A stretch of DNA of 45,529 nucleotides. It comes from Burkholderiales bacterium. Its GTDB lineage: Bacteria; Pseudomonadota; Gammaproteobacteria; Burkholderiales; Casimicrobiaceae. Position 1 is the stretch's first letter. Every line of letters starts with the position of its first letter. The notes below the pieces were generated by a model. It did no database searches. It worked only from the letters and a program-made list of their open reading frames with translations, and was not told the origin of the DNA. A program made the translations under genes and the position numbers. Below, piece by piece: positions 17,275-27,718 of this stretch. The stretch is taken from the NCBI GenBank assembly GCA_020847675.1, contig JADLBN010000229.1, positions 1 to 45,529 on the forward strand, written 5' to 3'.

Positions 17275-17293
17275 TGGAAATCATTTCCATAAT
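17275..17293 (+). promoter_or_regulatory. Palindromic operator overlapping a -10-like box, upstream of aceE
   Basis: TGGAAA-TCA-TTTCCA (17275-17289) is a perfect 6-bp-arm palindrome in an A/T-rich island, and CATAAT (17288-17293) overlaps its right arm. This looks like a repressor site over a promoter serving aceE, about 145 bases upstream of it. A second -10-like TACAAT is at 17370-17375. The 258-bp gap 17177-17434 holds no gene. Confidence 0.45.
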
Positions 17294-17434
17294 GTGGTAA
17301 CGTTGTCGCGACTCACGGGAACAGGCGCATCACGCCGCAGCGCAGCAATACATGCCGGCGTCCGATCCCTACAATCGGACATCCCGCGCAGCACCCACGC
17401 CGTCTTTCTTTGAGGCACGCCGGAGCTTTCGACC

Positions 17435-20101
<2,667 letters not shown>

Positions 20102-20265
20102 CGTCTGCGATGCGAACGTCGTCCGCCGCGACTGCGGATGACGCGGGGTCGGCGGCGCGACCATCGCATCGCCGGACTGTCAGGCGGTCGCCGCAAGGGG
20201 AATGAAACACCGGGCGAACGGTTCGGGCAAGCGCCCGGTCGAGCGTCACTAGCCAGGATCGAACG

Positions 20266-21912
20266 ATGGGCACAGTCGAGATCAAGGTTCCGGACATCGG
20301 CGACTTCACCGATGTCCCGGTGATCGAGGTTCTGGTGAAGGCCGGCGACGCGGTGAAGGTCGACGACTCGCTGGTCACGCTCGAAAGCGACAAGGCGACG
20401 ATGGACGTGCCGTCGACCGCCGCGGGCGTGGTGAAGTCGGTCGCGGTCAAGGTCGGCGACAAGGTGGGCGAAGGCTCGGTCGTCGTCGTCGTCGAAGCGG
20501 CTGCCGCGACCGCGGCTCCGAAACCGTCTCCGGCACCCGCGAAGGCGGCGCCTGCGCCTGCGGCGGCATCTCCCGCCAGGACTTCCGCGCCGGGCGGCGC
20601 GATCGAGGTGAAGGTCCCCGACATCGGCGACTTCACCGACGTGCCGGTCATCGAAGTGCTGGTGAAGCCCGGCGATGCGGTCAAGGTCGAGGACGCGCTC
20701 GTCACGCTCGAGAGCGACAAGGCGACGATGGACGTGCCCTCGCCGGTCGCCGGAACGATCCGGTCGATCGCGGTCAAGGTCGGCGACAAGGTGAGCGAAG
20801 GCCGCGTCGTCGCGGTGATCGACGCCGCCGCGGCTGCGGCCGGAGCTCCCGTCCCCGCCGCGAGCACCGCGCCCGCTGCGCCGGCCGCGCCTCCGGCGAC
20901 GAAGGCCGCGTCTTCGGGCAAGGCCACCGCGGCGCCTGCGCCCGCACCTGCTGCGGCGAGCGCACCGGTCGACGAGAAAGCGTTCAGGGTTGCGCACGCA
21001 TCGCCGTCGGTGCGCATGATCGCGCGCGAACTGGGCGTCGACGTGTCGAAGGTGACCGGCACCGGCCCCAAGGGCCGCATCCTGGTCGAGGACCTGCGCG
21101 CGTTCGTCAAGAAGGTGATGTCCGGACAGGCATCCGCGCCCGCCACGGGCGCGGGCGGCGCGATCAGCGGCGGCGGCGAACTCGCGCTGATCCCGTGGCC
21201 GAAGGTCGACTTCGCGAAGTACGGCCCGGTCGAGTCGAAGCCCCTTTCCCGCATCAAGAAGCTCTCGGGCGCGAACCTCGCCCGCAACTGGGTGATGATC
21301 CCGCACGTCACGCAGTTCGACGAGGCGGACATCACCGACCTCGAGGCACTGCGCTTGAGGCTCAACAAGGAGAACGAGAAGGCGGGCGTCAAGATCACGA
21401 TGCTCGCGTTCCTGATCAAGGCGTCGGTCGCGGCGCTGAAGCAGTTCCCCGAGTTCAACGCGTCGCTCGACGGCGAGAACCTCGTGCTCAAGCAGTACTT
21501 CCACGTCGGCTTCGCCGCGGACACGCCCAACGGGCTCGTCGTACCGGTGCTGAAGGATGCCGACCGCAAGGGCGTGCTCGAGATCGCGAAGGAGATGGGC
21601 GTGCTCTCGGCGAAGGCGCGCGACGGCAAGCTCGCCCCCGGCGACATGCAGGGCGGGTGCTTCTCGATCAGTTCGCTCGGCGGCATCGGCGGCACCGCGT
21701 TCACGCCGATCATCAACGCGCCCGAGGTCGCGATCCTCGGCGTGTCGAAGAGCGCGCACAAGCCGGTGTGGGACGGCAAGGCGTTCGTGCCGCGGCTCAT
21801 GCTGCCGCTGTCGCTCTCCTACGACCACCGCGTGATCGACGGCGCCTCCGCGGCGCGGTTCACCGCGTACCTCGGCACGCTGCTCGGCGACCTGCGGCGC
21901 GCGATCCTGTAA
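20266..21912 (+). CDS. aceF: Dihydrolipoamide acetyltransferase (E2 of pyruvate dehydrogenase), two lipoyl domains
   Basis: This 548-residue protein forms the core of the complex. Two lipoyl domains (about 1-80 and 112-190) each carry ESDKATMDVP with the lipoylated Lys. Ala/Pro-rich linkers follow, then a peripheral subunit-binding domain (HASPSVRMIARELGVDVSKVTGTGPKGRI, about 246-282) and the catalytic domain with SYDHRVIDGASAARF near the C-terminus (His and Asp of the active site). Lipoyl domain 1 is closer in DNA sequence to the lipoyl domain of lpdA than to its own domain 2. ATG 20266 has AGGA about eight bases upstream. Confidence 0.97.
   Translation: MGTVEIKVPDIGDFTDVPVIEVLVKAGDAVKVDDSLVTLESDKATMDVPSTAAGVVKSVAVKVGDKVGEGSVVVVVEAAAATAAPKPSPAPAKAAPAPAAASPARTSAPGGAIEVKVPDIGDFTDVPVIEVLVKPGDAVKVEDALVTLESDKATMDVPSPVAGTIRSIAVKVGDKVSEGRVVAVIDAAAAAAGAPVPAASTAPAAPAAPPATKAASSGKATAAPAPAPAAASAPVDEKAFRVAHASPSVRMIARELGVDVSKVTGTGPKGRILVEDLRAFVKKVMSGQASAPATGAGGAISGGGELALIPWPKVDFAKYGPVESKPLSRIKKLSGANLARNWVMIPHVTQFDEADITDLEALRLRLNKENEKAGVKITMLAFLIKASVAALKQFPEFNASLDGENLVLKQYFHVGFAADTPNGLVVPVLKDADRKGVLEIAKEMGVLSAKARDGKLAPGDMQGGCFSISSLGGIGGTAFTPIINAPEVAILGVSKSAHKPVWDGKAFVPRLMLPLSLSYDHRVIDGASAARFTAYLGTLLGDLRRAIL
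20337..20420 (+). repeat. 84-bp exact direct repeat, copy 1 (lipoyl domain of aceF)
   Basis: These 84 bases in the first lipoyl domain of aceF are identical to 22012-22095 in lpdA, within a longer region of about 235 bases with only some 13 differences. The second lipoyl domain of aceF is clearly more different, including at silent positions. Confidence 0.9.
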
Positions 21913-21940
21913 CGCCGGCGCGAAGGGATCGGGGACGACG

Positions 21941-23734
21941 ATGGCGACAGTCGAGATCAAGGTTCCGGACATCGGCGACTTCACCGATGTGCCGGTGATC
22001 GAAGTGCTGGCGAAGGCCGGCGACGCGGTGAAGGTCGACGACTCGCTGGTCACGCTCGAAAGCGACAAGGCGACGATGGACGTGCCGTCGACCGCGGCGG
22101 GTGTGGTGAAGTCGGTCGCGGTGAAGGTTGGCGACAAGGTGAGCGAAGGCTCGGTCGTCGTGGTGCTCGAAGCGGCGGCATCGGCCGCTCCCGCGAAGCC
22201 CGCGCCGGCTCCCGCGAAGGCTGCGACCGCGGCTGCGCCCGCGGCGGTGCCGGCCAGGGCCGCGGCGCCGACTGCCGCTTCGGCGTTCCAGGGCAAGGTC
22301 GACGTCGAGTGCGAGATGCTCGTGCTGGGCGCAGGCCCCGGCGGCTACAGCGCGGCGTTCCGCGCAGCCGACCTCGGCATGAAGACGGTGATCGTCGAGC
22401 GCTACGCGACGCTGGGCGGCGTGTGCCTCAACGTCGGCTGCATTCCGTCGAAGGCGCTGCTGCACGTCGCGGCGGTGGTGGACGAAACCGCGTCGCTCGC
22501 CGAGCACGGCGTTTCGTTCGGCAAGCCGCAGATCGACCTCGCGAAGCTCAGGTGCTGGAAGGACAAGGTCGTCGGCAAGCTCACCGGCGGCCTCGCCGGC
22601 ATGGCGAAGGCCCGCAAGGTCGAGGTCGTGCGCGGCGTCGGGCAGTTCCTCGACCCGCACCACCTCGAGGTCGAGGTGACCGAAGGCTCCGGGCAGGCGA
22701 AGACCGGCGCGAAGAAGGTGGTCCGCTTCGACAAGGCGATCATCGCCGTGGGCTCGCAGGTCGTGCGCCTGCCGTTCATCCCCGACGACCCGCGCGTCCT
22801 CGACTCGACGTCCGCGCTCGAACTCGAGGCCGTTCCGAAGCGGCTCCTGGTGATCGGCGGCGGCATCATCGGCCTCGAGATGGGCACCGTCTATTCGACG
22901 CTCGGCGCGCGTCTCGACGTGGTCGAGATGATGGACGGCCTGATGCCGGGCGCCGACCGCGATCTCGTGCGCGTGTGGGACAAGGTGAACAAGCCGCGCT
23001 TCGACCGCATCATGCTGAAGACGAAGACGGTCGCGGTCGAGGCGCGCAAGGACGCGATCTACGCGACCTTCGAGGGCGAGGGCGCGCCCTCCGGTCCGCA
23101 ACCCTACGACAAGGTGCTGATGAGCGTCGGGCGCGCGCCGAACGGGAAGAAGATCTCGGCCGAGAAGGCCGGCGTGACGGTGTCCGACCGCGGCTTCATC
23201 CCGGTCGACTCGCAGATGCGCACCAGCGTGCCGCACATCTTCGCGATCGGCGATGTCGTCGGCCAGCCGATGCTCGCGCACAAGGCGGTGCACGAAGGCC
23301 ACGTCGCCGCGGAAGCTGCGGCCGGCCACAAGGCGCACTTCGACGCGCGCGTGATCCCCTCGGTCGCCTACACCGACCCCGAGATCGCGTGGGTGGGACT
23401 CACCGAAGACGAGGCGAAAGCGAAGGGCATCGCGGTCACGAAGGGCCTGTTCCCGTGGGCCGCGTCGGGCCGCGCGATCGCGAACGGACGCGACGAGGGC
23501 TTCACCAAGCTGCTGTTCGACGCATCCACCCACCGCATCGTCGGCGGCGGCATCGTCGGCACGCACGCGGGCGACCTGATCGGCGAGGTCGCGCTCGCGA
23601 TCGAGATGGGCGCCGACGCCGTCGACATCGGCAAGACGATCCACCCGCATCCGACGCTCGGCGAGTCGATCGGCATGGCGGCCGAGGTCGCCCACGGCAC
23701 CTGCACCGACGTGCCGCCGGCGCGGAAGAAATAG
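21941..23734 (+). CDS. lpdA: Dihydrolipoamide dehydrogenase (E3) with N-terminal lipoyl domain
   Basis: This 597-residue protein fuses a lipoyl domain (residues 1-80, ESDKATMDVP) through an Ala/Pro linker to a complete dihydrolipoyl dehydrogenase. The flavoprotein has the FAD motif LGAGPGGYSAAFRAADLG, the redox disulphide in GGVCLNVGCIPSK, the NAD site VIGGGIIGLEMG and the active-site His-Glu in HPHPTLGES. It reoxidises the lipoyl groups of AceF with NAD+. Such lipoyl-E3 fusions are known from betaproteobacteria such as Neisseria and Ralstonia. ATG 21941 is 28 bases after aceF with a GGGGA ribosome site. Confidence 0.97.
   Translation: MATVEIKVPDIGDFTDVPVIEVLAKAGDAVKVDDSLVTLESDKATMDVPSTAAGVVKSVAVKVGDKVSEGSVVVVLEAAASAAPAKPAPAPAKAATAAAPAAVPARAAAPTAASAFQGKVDVECEMLVLGAGPGGYSAAFRAADLGMKTVIVERYATLGGVCLNVGCIPSKALLHVAAVVDETASLAEHGVSFGKPQIDLAKLRCWKDKVVGKLTGGLAGMAKARKVEVVRGVGQFLDPHHLEVEVTEGSGQAKTGAKKVVRFDKAIIAVGSQVVRLPFIPDDPRVLDSTSALELEAVPKRLLVIGGGIIGLEMGTVYSTLGARLDVVEMMDGLMPGADRDLVRVWDKVNKPRFDRIMLKTKTVAVEARKDAIYATFEGEGAPSGPQPYDKVLMSVGRAPNGKKISAEKAGVTVSDRGFIPVDSQMRTSVPHIFAIGDVVGQPMLAHKAVHEGHVAAEAAAGHKAHFDARVIPSVAYTDPEIAWVGLTEDEAKAKGIAVTKGLFPWAASGRAIANGRDEGFTKLLFDASTHRIVGGGIVGTHAGDLIGEVALAIEMGADAVDIGKTIHPHPTLGESIGMAAEVAHGTCTDVPPARKK
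22012..22095 (+). repeat. 84-bp exact direct repeat, copy 2 (lipoyl domain of lpdA)
   Basis: This is the second copy of the stretch at 20337-20420. Exact identity across synonymous positions in two genes 1.7 kb apart points to recent gene conversion or duplication. Confidence 0.9.
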
Positions 23735-23740
23735 CAACGG

Positions 23741-23762
23741 CGGCGCGCGCAAAGGCGCGCCG
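23741..23762. terminator. Hairpin between convergent lpdA and a small membrane-protein gene
   Basis: CGGCGCGC and GCGCGCCG form an 8-bp perfect stem with a GCAAAG loop in the 30-bp gap between two convergent genes. It could act for both strands, but it has no T-tract on either side. Confidence 0.5.
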
Positions 23763-23764
23763 CA

Positions 23765-24259
23765 TCAGTCGCCGCGCTTCACGCGCCGCCACTCGGCGCC
23801 GAGCACCGCCTGCGCGGCCGTCGCGATGCGCTCCACATCGGCGGCCTCGAGGCGCACCGCCGGATCGTCCTGGCGCAGCTTCGTGACCGCGGCCTCGACC
23901 TCACGGCACAGCGCGGTGTGCAGGGCGTCGCCCGGGTTCGTGAGCAGGCGCAGCTCCCAGTAGAGCTGCGCGATCCTCTGGAACTCGGGCAACTGCGCGG
24001 GGTCGGCGCGCAGCAGGGCGCGGCCGCCGTCCCACGCGCTGTCCCATCTTCCCTTCTGCACGGCCGCCATCGCCAGCCTGGACGCGAGCTCGGCGGTCGT
24101 GTCGCGCAGCCGCGAGATCCACTTCTCGCGATTCGCCGACAGCACGCTCGCGTTGAACTGGCGCCGCGACACGGCGAGGCTCACCGCGGGCGCGATCGTC
24201 GCGGCGACGAGCGCCGAGCACGCGACGACGAAGCTAACGTGGACCGGCGAGAGGTCCAT
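23765..24259 (-). CDS. Uncharacterised single-helix membrane protein
   Basis: This 164-residue protein is not recognised. It starts with a short periplasmic-type end, a single hydrophobic helix (about residues 8-30, VSFVVACSALVAATIAPAVS) and then a long charged, mostly helical cytoplasmic part (SRRQFNASVLSANREKWISRLRD). This layout, a helix followed by an R-W-rich segment, recurs in many small hypothetical proteins of unknown role. Its ATG overlaps the TGA of the hydrolase gene upstream (TGATG), so the two are co-translated and probably act together. The start is fixed by this overlap. Confidence 0.7.
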   Translation of the reverse strand: MDLSPVHVSFVVACSALVAATIAPAVSLAVSRRQFNASVLSANREKWISRLRDTTAELASRLAMAAVQKGRWDSAWDGGRALLRADPAQLPEFQRIAQLYWELRLLTNPGDALHTALCREVEAAVTKLRQDDPAVRLEAADVERIATAAQAVLGAEWRRVKRGD

Positions 24260-25134
24260 CACGCGCCCCGCATCGCCGCGGCGAGGCCCGCGTGCGGGAA
24301 CGGTCCGCGCGCCGCGCCGGTCGCCTCGCCGCGCATCGCCTCGAGCTCCCAGGGGTTGTGCGCGCAGAACACGCGAACCTCCGGGTGTTCCGTCGTGAGC
24401 CGGCGCAGCCGGTCCTGGTTGCGCAGCCGCTCGGCGCGCTTCGTCTGCACGATCGCCTGGAAGCCGCCGACCATCCACGCGCACTGCCGGTCCGGACCGT
24501 GCACCTCGCGCGCGTCGAAGTACGCGTCGCCGGCGTGCAGGAGCCACCCGCGGCGGTCGCTCACCGCGACGCCGCAGTGTCCGAGCGTATGGCCGAACAG
24601 CGGCACCAGCAGGATCTCCGGGGGCAATCCGCGCAGCGACCGGATCGACTCGAAGCCCATCCAGGGCTCGCCCTCTTCCGAGTACGCCTCGAAACGCGGC
24701 TCGTGCGCCCACATCACCGGCAGGTAGCGCTTCTTGTCCTTCCACGTGCGGCGGGCGCGGCAGGCGTCGAGTTCGCGCGCGTGCAGGTGGATCGTCGCGT
24801 TCGGGAAGTCGGCGAGCCCGCCGACGTGGTCGAGGTCCATGTGCGTCATCACGATGTGGCGCACGTCGGCCGGGTCGAAGCCGAGCTTGCGGATCTGGTG
24901 GACCGCCGCGTACGACGGGTCGCGTTTCGGGTTCGCGTAGACGTAGGTGAACGTGAGGCCAAGCCGCCTGGCGGGGTCGACGAAGTCCTGGGTTCCGAGG
25001 CCGGTGTCGACCAGAACCAGGCCGGAGGACGGCGTCTCGATCAGAAGGCAATGACAGGCGAGCCGGCGGCCGTGCAGCCGCAGGCGCTGGATGCAGGCGC
25101 AGTCGAGGTGGTGGACCTTCAGGGCGGCGGACAC
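24259..25134 (-). CDS. Metallo-beta-lactamase-fold hydrolase
   Basis: This 291-residue MBL-fold protein has the zinc-site motif at T97-H103 reading HMDLDH, so the second His of the usual HxHxDH is Asp100. Later ligand positions are present: His in FGHTLGHCGV, Asp in LHAGDAYFD and a His in FCAHNPW. The family includes lactonases and thioester hydrolases; the substrate is not predictable here. The start is GTG 25134 with AAGGAG about eight bases upstream. It is divergent from a TetR gene and has a TTGACA/AAGAAT promoter that overlaps two palindromes, so it is probably repressed by that regulator. Confidence 0.85.
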   Translation of the reverse strand: MSAALKVHHLDCACIQRLRLHGRRLACHCLLIETPSSGLVLVDTGLGTQDFVDPARRLGLTFTYVYANPKRDPSYAAVHQIRKLGFDPADVRHIVMTHMDLDHVGGLADFPNATIHLHARELDACRARRTWKDKKRYLPVMWAHEPRFEAYSEEGEPWMGFESIRSLRGLPPEILLVPLFGHTLGHCGVAVSDRRGWLLHAGDAYFDAREVHGPDRQCAWMVGGFQAIVQTKRAERLRNQDRLRRLTTEHPEVRVFCAHNPWELEAMRGEATGAARGPFPHAGLAAAMRGA

Positions 25135-25150
25135 GGTCGATCTCCTTGAA

Positions 25151-25168
25151 AGGGAATGAACGTTCCCT
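25151..25168. promoter_or_regulatory. Putative TetR operator 1
   Basis: AGGGAA-TGAACG-TTCCCT is a palindrome with the core GGAA-N6-TTCC. It covers the expected transcription start of the hydrolase gene. Its centre lies 45 bases from that of operator 2. Confidence 0.65.
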
Positions 25169-25197
25169 ATTCTTCCGACTTCGGGCTGGCCTGTCAA
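25169..25197 (-). promoter_or_regulatory. Sigma-70-type promoter of the hydrolase gene
   Basis: On the minus strand a perfect -35 TTGACA (25192-25197), a 17-bp spacer and a -10 AAGAAT (25169-25174, four of six) stand 35 bases before the GTG. It is the best -35/-10 pair in the window. Operators 1 and 2 flank it. Confidence 0.7.
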
Positions 25198-25211
25198 GGA
25201 ATATGTATTCC
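25198..25211. promoter_or_regulatory. Putative TetR operator 2
   Basis: GGAATA-TG-TATTCC is a perfect palindrome with the same GGAA-N6-TTCC core as operator 1. It abuts the -35 box of the hydrolase promoter and lies 9 bases before the -10-like box of the regulator gene, so one bound dimer could repress both directions. Confidence 0.65.
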
Positions 25212-25220
25212 CTTTTCTGC

Positions 25221-25226
25221 TATCCT
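25221..25226 (+). promoter_or_regulatory. -10-like box 6 nt before the TetR ATG
   Basis: TATCCT is followed by six bases and ATG 25233. It matches TATAAT at four of six positions. The arrangement is the same as at 15336, 35695 and 44870 and would give a leaderless transcript. Confidence 0.4.
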
Positions 25227-25232
25227 CCGGGG

Positions 25233-25922
25233 ATGCCCAAGATTTCGGACGAGACGCGGGCGCTCCGGCGCGCCCAGATCCTGGACGCCGCCTGGCGGTG
25301 CTTCCAGCGCCAGGGGGTCCAGGCGACCACGATGGAGGAGATCATCGCGGAGGCGCGGATGTCGGCCTCGGCGATGTACCGCTACTTCGCCAACAAGGAC
25401 GACATCATCGCCACGGCGATCGGCACCTCGCTCTCGGGCCTCAAGAGCCTGCTCGAGCCGGTCTTCGCCGATTCCTGCCTGGACACGCCGTCGGCGTTCG
25501 TCGCCCGCGTCGCCGCGACGATCGACGCGTTCACCGCGCGCCGGGGATACAATCTCTCGACGATGGCGGTGCACGGCTGGAGCGAGTCCCAGCACAACCC
25601 GGCGGTGCGCGACCGCCTGCGCGGCCACTACCTCGGCTTCCGCGAGATGCTCGCCGCGCGCGCGACATCGTGGCGTTCGGCGGGGGGGCTTCCGCCGGGC
25701 GCGGACCCGGACGCGGTCGGGAACGCCCTCCTTTCGCTCATCCTGGGCTACGTCGTGCAGGCCGCGGTGATGCGGGACGTCAACCCCGCCGCGCTCGCAG
25801 CCGGCCTGGAAGCCATCGAACGCTGCGGCGGACGGCACGGCGTCGACGCGGCGCCACCCCTTCGTCCCGCATCCGCCGTCCCCGCTCGCGCTCCCCGGTC
25901 GCGGCGGCGCCGTCGCTCGTAG
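25233..25922 (+). CDS. TetR/AcrR-family transcriptional regulator
   Basis: This 229-residue protein has the TetR helix-turn-helix at about residues 10-55 (RRAQILDAAWRCFQRQGV, then TTMEEIIAEARMSASAMYRYFANKDDII). The ligand domain is mostly helical and, as usual, not conserved. The last 25 residues are an Arg/Pro-rich tail that may be disordered. ATG 25233 is the only start at the conserved distance. It is divergent from the hydrolase gene, with two matching palindromes between them, so it likely represses itself and the hydrolase until a small hydrophobic ligand, perhaps the substrate, binds. Confidence 0.92.
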   Translation: MPKISDETRALRRAQILDAAWRCFQRQGVQATTMEEIIAEARMSASAMYRYFANKDDIIATAIGTSLSGLKSLLEPVFADSCLDTPSAFVARVAATIDAFTARRGYNLSTMAVHGWSESQHNPAVRDRLRGHYLGFREMLAARATSWRSAGGLPPGADPDAVGNALLSLILGYVVQAAVMRDVNPAALAAGLEAIERCGGRHGVDAAPPLRPASAVPARAPRSRRRRRS

Positions 25923-25925
25923 AAT
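25920..25925 (+). promoter_or_regulatory. -10-like box upstream of rpiA
   Basis: TAGAAT starts within the TetR stop codon and lies 27 bases before the rpiA ATG. A GGAG ribosome site stands about eight bases before the ATG, so this would be an ordinary leadered transcript. No -35 box is evident. Confidence 0.35.
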
Positions 25926-25952
25926 GCCCCTTTCCGCTGCGGAGCCCGCGCC

Positions 25953-26618
25953 ATGACCCAGGACGAACTGAAACAGGCCGTCGCCCGCGACGCGATCGCG
26001 CACGTCGTCGACGACGCGTGGATCGGCGTGGGCTCGGGCTCGACCGCGAACTTCTTCATCGACGAGCTCGCGAAGATCAAGGGGCGCATCAAGGGCGCGG
26101 TGGCGTCGTCGGTCAAGACCGCCGAACGGCTCAAGGCGCACGGCATCCCGCTCGACGAATTGAACAACGTCGGGCCGCTGCCGGTCTACGTCGACGGCGC
26201 CGACGAGGTCACCGCGCACGGCGCGATGATCAAGGGCGGCGGCGGCGCGTTGACGCGCGAGAAGATCGTCGCCGCCGCGTCGCGCAGGTTCGTCTGCATC
26301 GTCGACGCGAGCAAGCTCGTCGATGTGCTCGGGAAGTTCCCGCTGCCCGTCGAGGTGATCCCGATGGCGCGCAGCTACGTTGCGCGCGAGATCGTGCGCA
26401 TGGGCGGCCAGCCCGAGCTGCGGCAGGGGTTCACGACCGACAACGGCAACGTGATCCTCGACGTGCGCGGGCTCTCGATCCTCGACCCGGTCAAGCTCGA
26501 GTCGGACCTGAACCAGCTCGCCGGTGTCGTCACCGTGGGGCTCTTCGCGCGCCGTGGCGCAGACACCATCCTCGTCGGCGGCGAGAACGGCGTGCGGCGG
26601 ATCGACCTCAGGCGCTGA
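25953..26618 (+). CDS. rpiA: Ribose-5-phosphate isomerase A
   Basis: This 221-residue enzyme interconverts ribose 5-phosphate and ribulose 5-phosphate in the pentose phosphate pathway. Diagnostic blocks are [17 protein letters not shown] (phosphate loop), YVDGADEV with the catalytic Asp, and [16 protein letters not shown] with the catalytic Glu and Lys. The C-terminus [14 protein letters not shown] is typical. Length equals E. coli RpiA (219). It overlaps the 3' end of the convergent PTS gene by 11 bases. Confidence 0.97.
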   Translation: MTQDELKQAVARDAIAHVVDDAWIGVGSGSTANFFIDELAKIKGRIKGAVASSVKTAERLKAHGIPLDELNNVGPLPVYVDGADEVTAHGAMIKGGGGALTREKIVAAASRRFVCIVDASKLVDVLGKFPLPVEVIPMARSYVAREIVRMGGQPELRQGFTTDNGNVILDVRGLSILDPVKLESDLNQLAGVVTVGLFARRGADTILVGGENGVRRIDLRR

Positions 26619-27120
26619 CGCGCCGGCGGGAATCGGCCAGCGCCGGGCTCGCGCCGGCTTGCCCCTCCTCCCAGTTCACGAACGCGAGCTTCACCGCGTC
26701 GTCGTCGGCCGCCGAGGCGAGCGCGCCGCGCAGGCTGCGGTCGGAGAACGCGGCGGCCACGCGAGCGAGGAACGCGAGGTGGTCGTCCGGATTCCCGTCC
26801 TCCGGCACGAGAATGACGTAGAAGATCGCCACCGGCTTGTGGTCCGGCGCACGGAACGCGACAGGGATCCGCGTACGCAGCAGCGCGGTCACGCGGTGGC
26901 CGAGGCCGTTCAGCCGCGCGTGCGGCACGGCCACGCCCGCACCGAGTCCCGTCGAGGCAGCCGCCTCGCGACGCGACAACGCACGGAACGCGGCGTCCGC
27001 GGAGCACGCGCCTGCCTCGGCCATCACCGCCGCGGCGATCCGCAGCAGGTGATCCGCGTCGAAGGCATCGACGTCGCGTTCGACGACGTGCGGGCAGATC
27101 GAGACGAGCTTCACGGCCAT
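26608..27120 (-). CDS. PTS EIIA domain protein (fructose/EIIA-Ntr type)
   Basis: This 170-residue protein is a stand-alone EIIA of the mannitol/fructose/Ntr family. The phosphorylation site is His67 in [16 protein letters not shown], preceded by the [12 protein letters not shown] segment common to EIIA-Ntr. No EIIB or EIIC gene is near, so a regulatory rather than transport role is likely. It is divergent from the kdp locus, which matters because E. coli EIIA-Ntr (PtsN) is known to bind KdpD and raise kdp expression. ATG 27120 has AGGAG about eight bases upstream. The rest of the gap to 27443 has no gene. Confidence 0.85.
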   Translation of the reverse strand: MAVKLVSICPHVVERDVDAFDADHLLRIAAAVMAEAGACSADAAFRALSRREAAASTGLGAGVAVPHARLNGLGHRVTALLRTRIPVAFRAPDHKPVAIFYVILVPEDGNPDDHLAFLARVAAAFSDRSLRGALASAADDDAVKLAFVNWEEGQAGASPALADSRRRVSA

Positions 27121-27342
27121 GGCGCAGTCTCCTGGGGACGGGTGAGCCGATGATGGCGCCGCGCGCATAACCGGAGTGCAAATAATCGGGCGATGCCCGG
27201 CATACACGGCCTCGCGCGCGCCCACGGCCGTTGCCGCGGCCTCCCCTGGACGACGCCCGGGCAGCAACGATGGCGGCGCGGCCCTCGCGCACCCGCCGCG
27301 CGTCCCTGAAGTGCACGGCGCTCCGTCGCCCGCCCCTCCGAA

Positions 27343-27381
27343 TTGATGCCCCGTTGATGCGGGCGGACCAGTTGTTGATAC
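27343..27381 (+). promoter_or_regulatory. Three phased direct repeats upstream of kdp
   Basis: TTGATGC (27343-27349), TTGATGC (27354-27360) and TTGATAC (27375-27381) are spaced 11 and 21 bases, so they lie on one face of the helix. They end 62 bases before the first small kdp gene. They could be sites for KdpE or another activator; no clear promoter box was found next to them. Confidence 0.35.
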
Positions 27382-27443
27382 CGCCGCGCTCCGCGGCAGG
27401 CCAGACTCGCGCTCATCGCAATTTCCTCCTACGAGGAACCTCG

Positions 27444-27536
27444 ATGGATGTCGTCTGGATTGCCATTCTGCTGGCGCTGGTCGCCGCTCCCGCGGGACTC
27501 GTCGTGTACTGCGCGTCGCTCAAGGAGCGCCAATGA
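27444..27536 (+). CDS. 30-residue single-helix membrane peptide at the head of the kdp locus
   Basis: This short gene encodes a peptide with one hydrophobic helix (WIAILLALVAAPAGLVVYCA) and a basic, polar end SLKERQ. An AGGA ribosome site precedes ATG 27444 at good spacing. It resembles KdpF in size and topology but not in sequence, and the real kdpF follows 178 bases later. It may be an extra small Kdp subunit or a regulator of the sensor. I do not recognise a named family. Confidence 0.6.
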   Translation: MDVVWIAILLALVAAPAGLVVYCASLKERQ

Positions 27537-27718
27537 ACCCGCGCCCGATGCGTGGCGCGCCCGCTCGGCGCCGGCCGGCGTTCCGTACGGCCGCCCGGGC
27601 GCAAGGCGCATGGCCTCGCGCGGTTGCGCACACCGCACCCGCCGCGGCGGACACGCCCCGGACGCGCGGCCCGGATTCACGACCTTCCGAACCCACCTTC
27701 ATGCGGGAGCCCACGTGA
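27533..27718 (+). other. Questionable 61-residue frame linking the small peptide to kdpF
   Basis: An open frame starts at ATG 27533, overlapping the stop of the previous peptide (ATGA), and stops at 27716-27718, overlapping the GTG of kdpF (GTGA). The product would be rich in Arg, Pro and Ala with no recognisable domain, which is what chance frames in GC-rich DNA look like. The overlaps at both ends are the only reason to list it. Confidence 0.2.

Noticed and set aside
20210-20238. A stem-loop in the aceE-aceF gap as a terminator
   Set aside because: The stem is only 7 bp with a 15-nt loop and no T-tract; aceF is probably co-transcribed with aceE.
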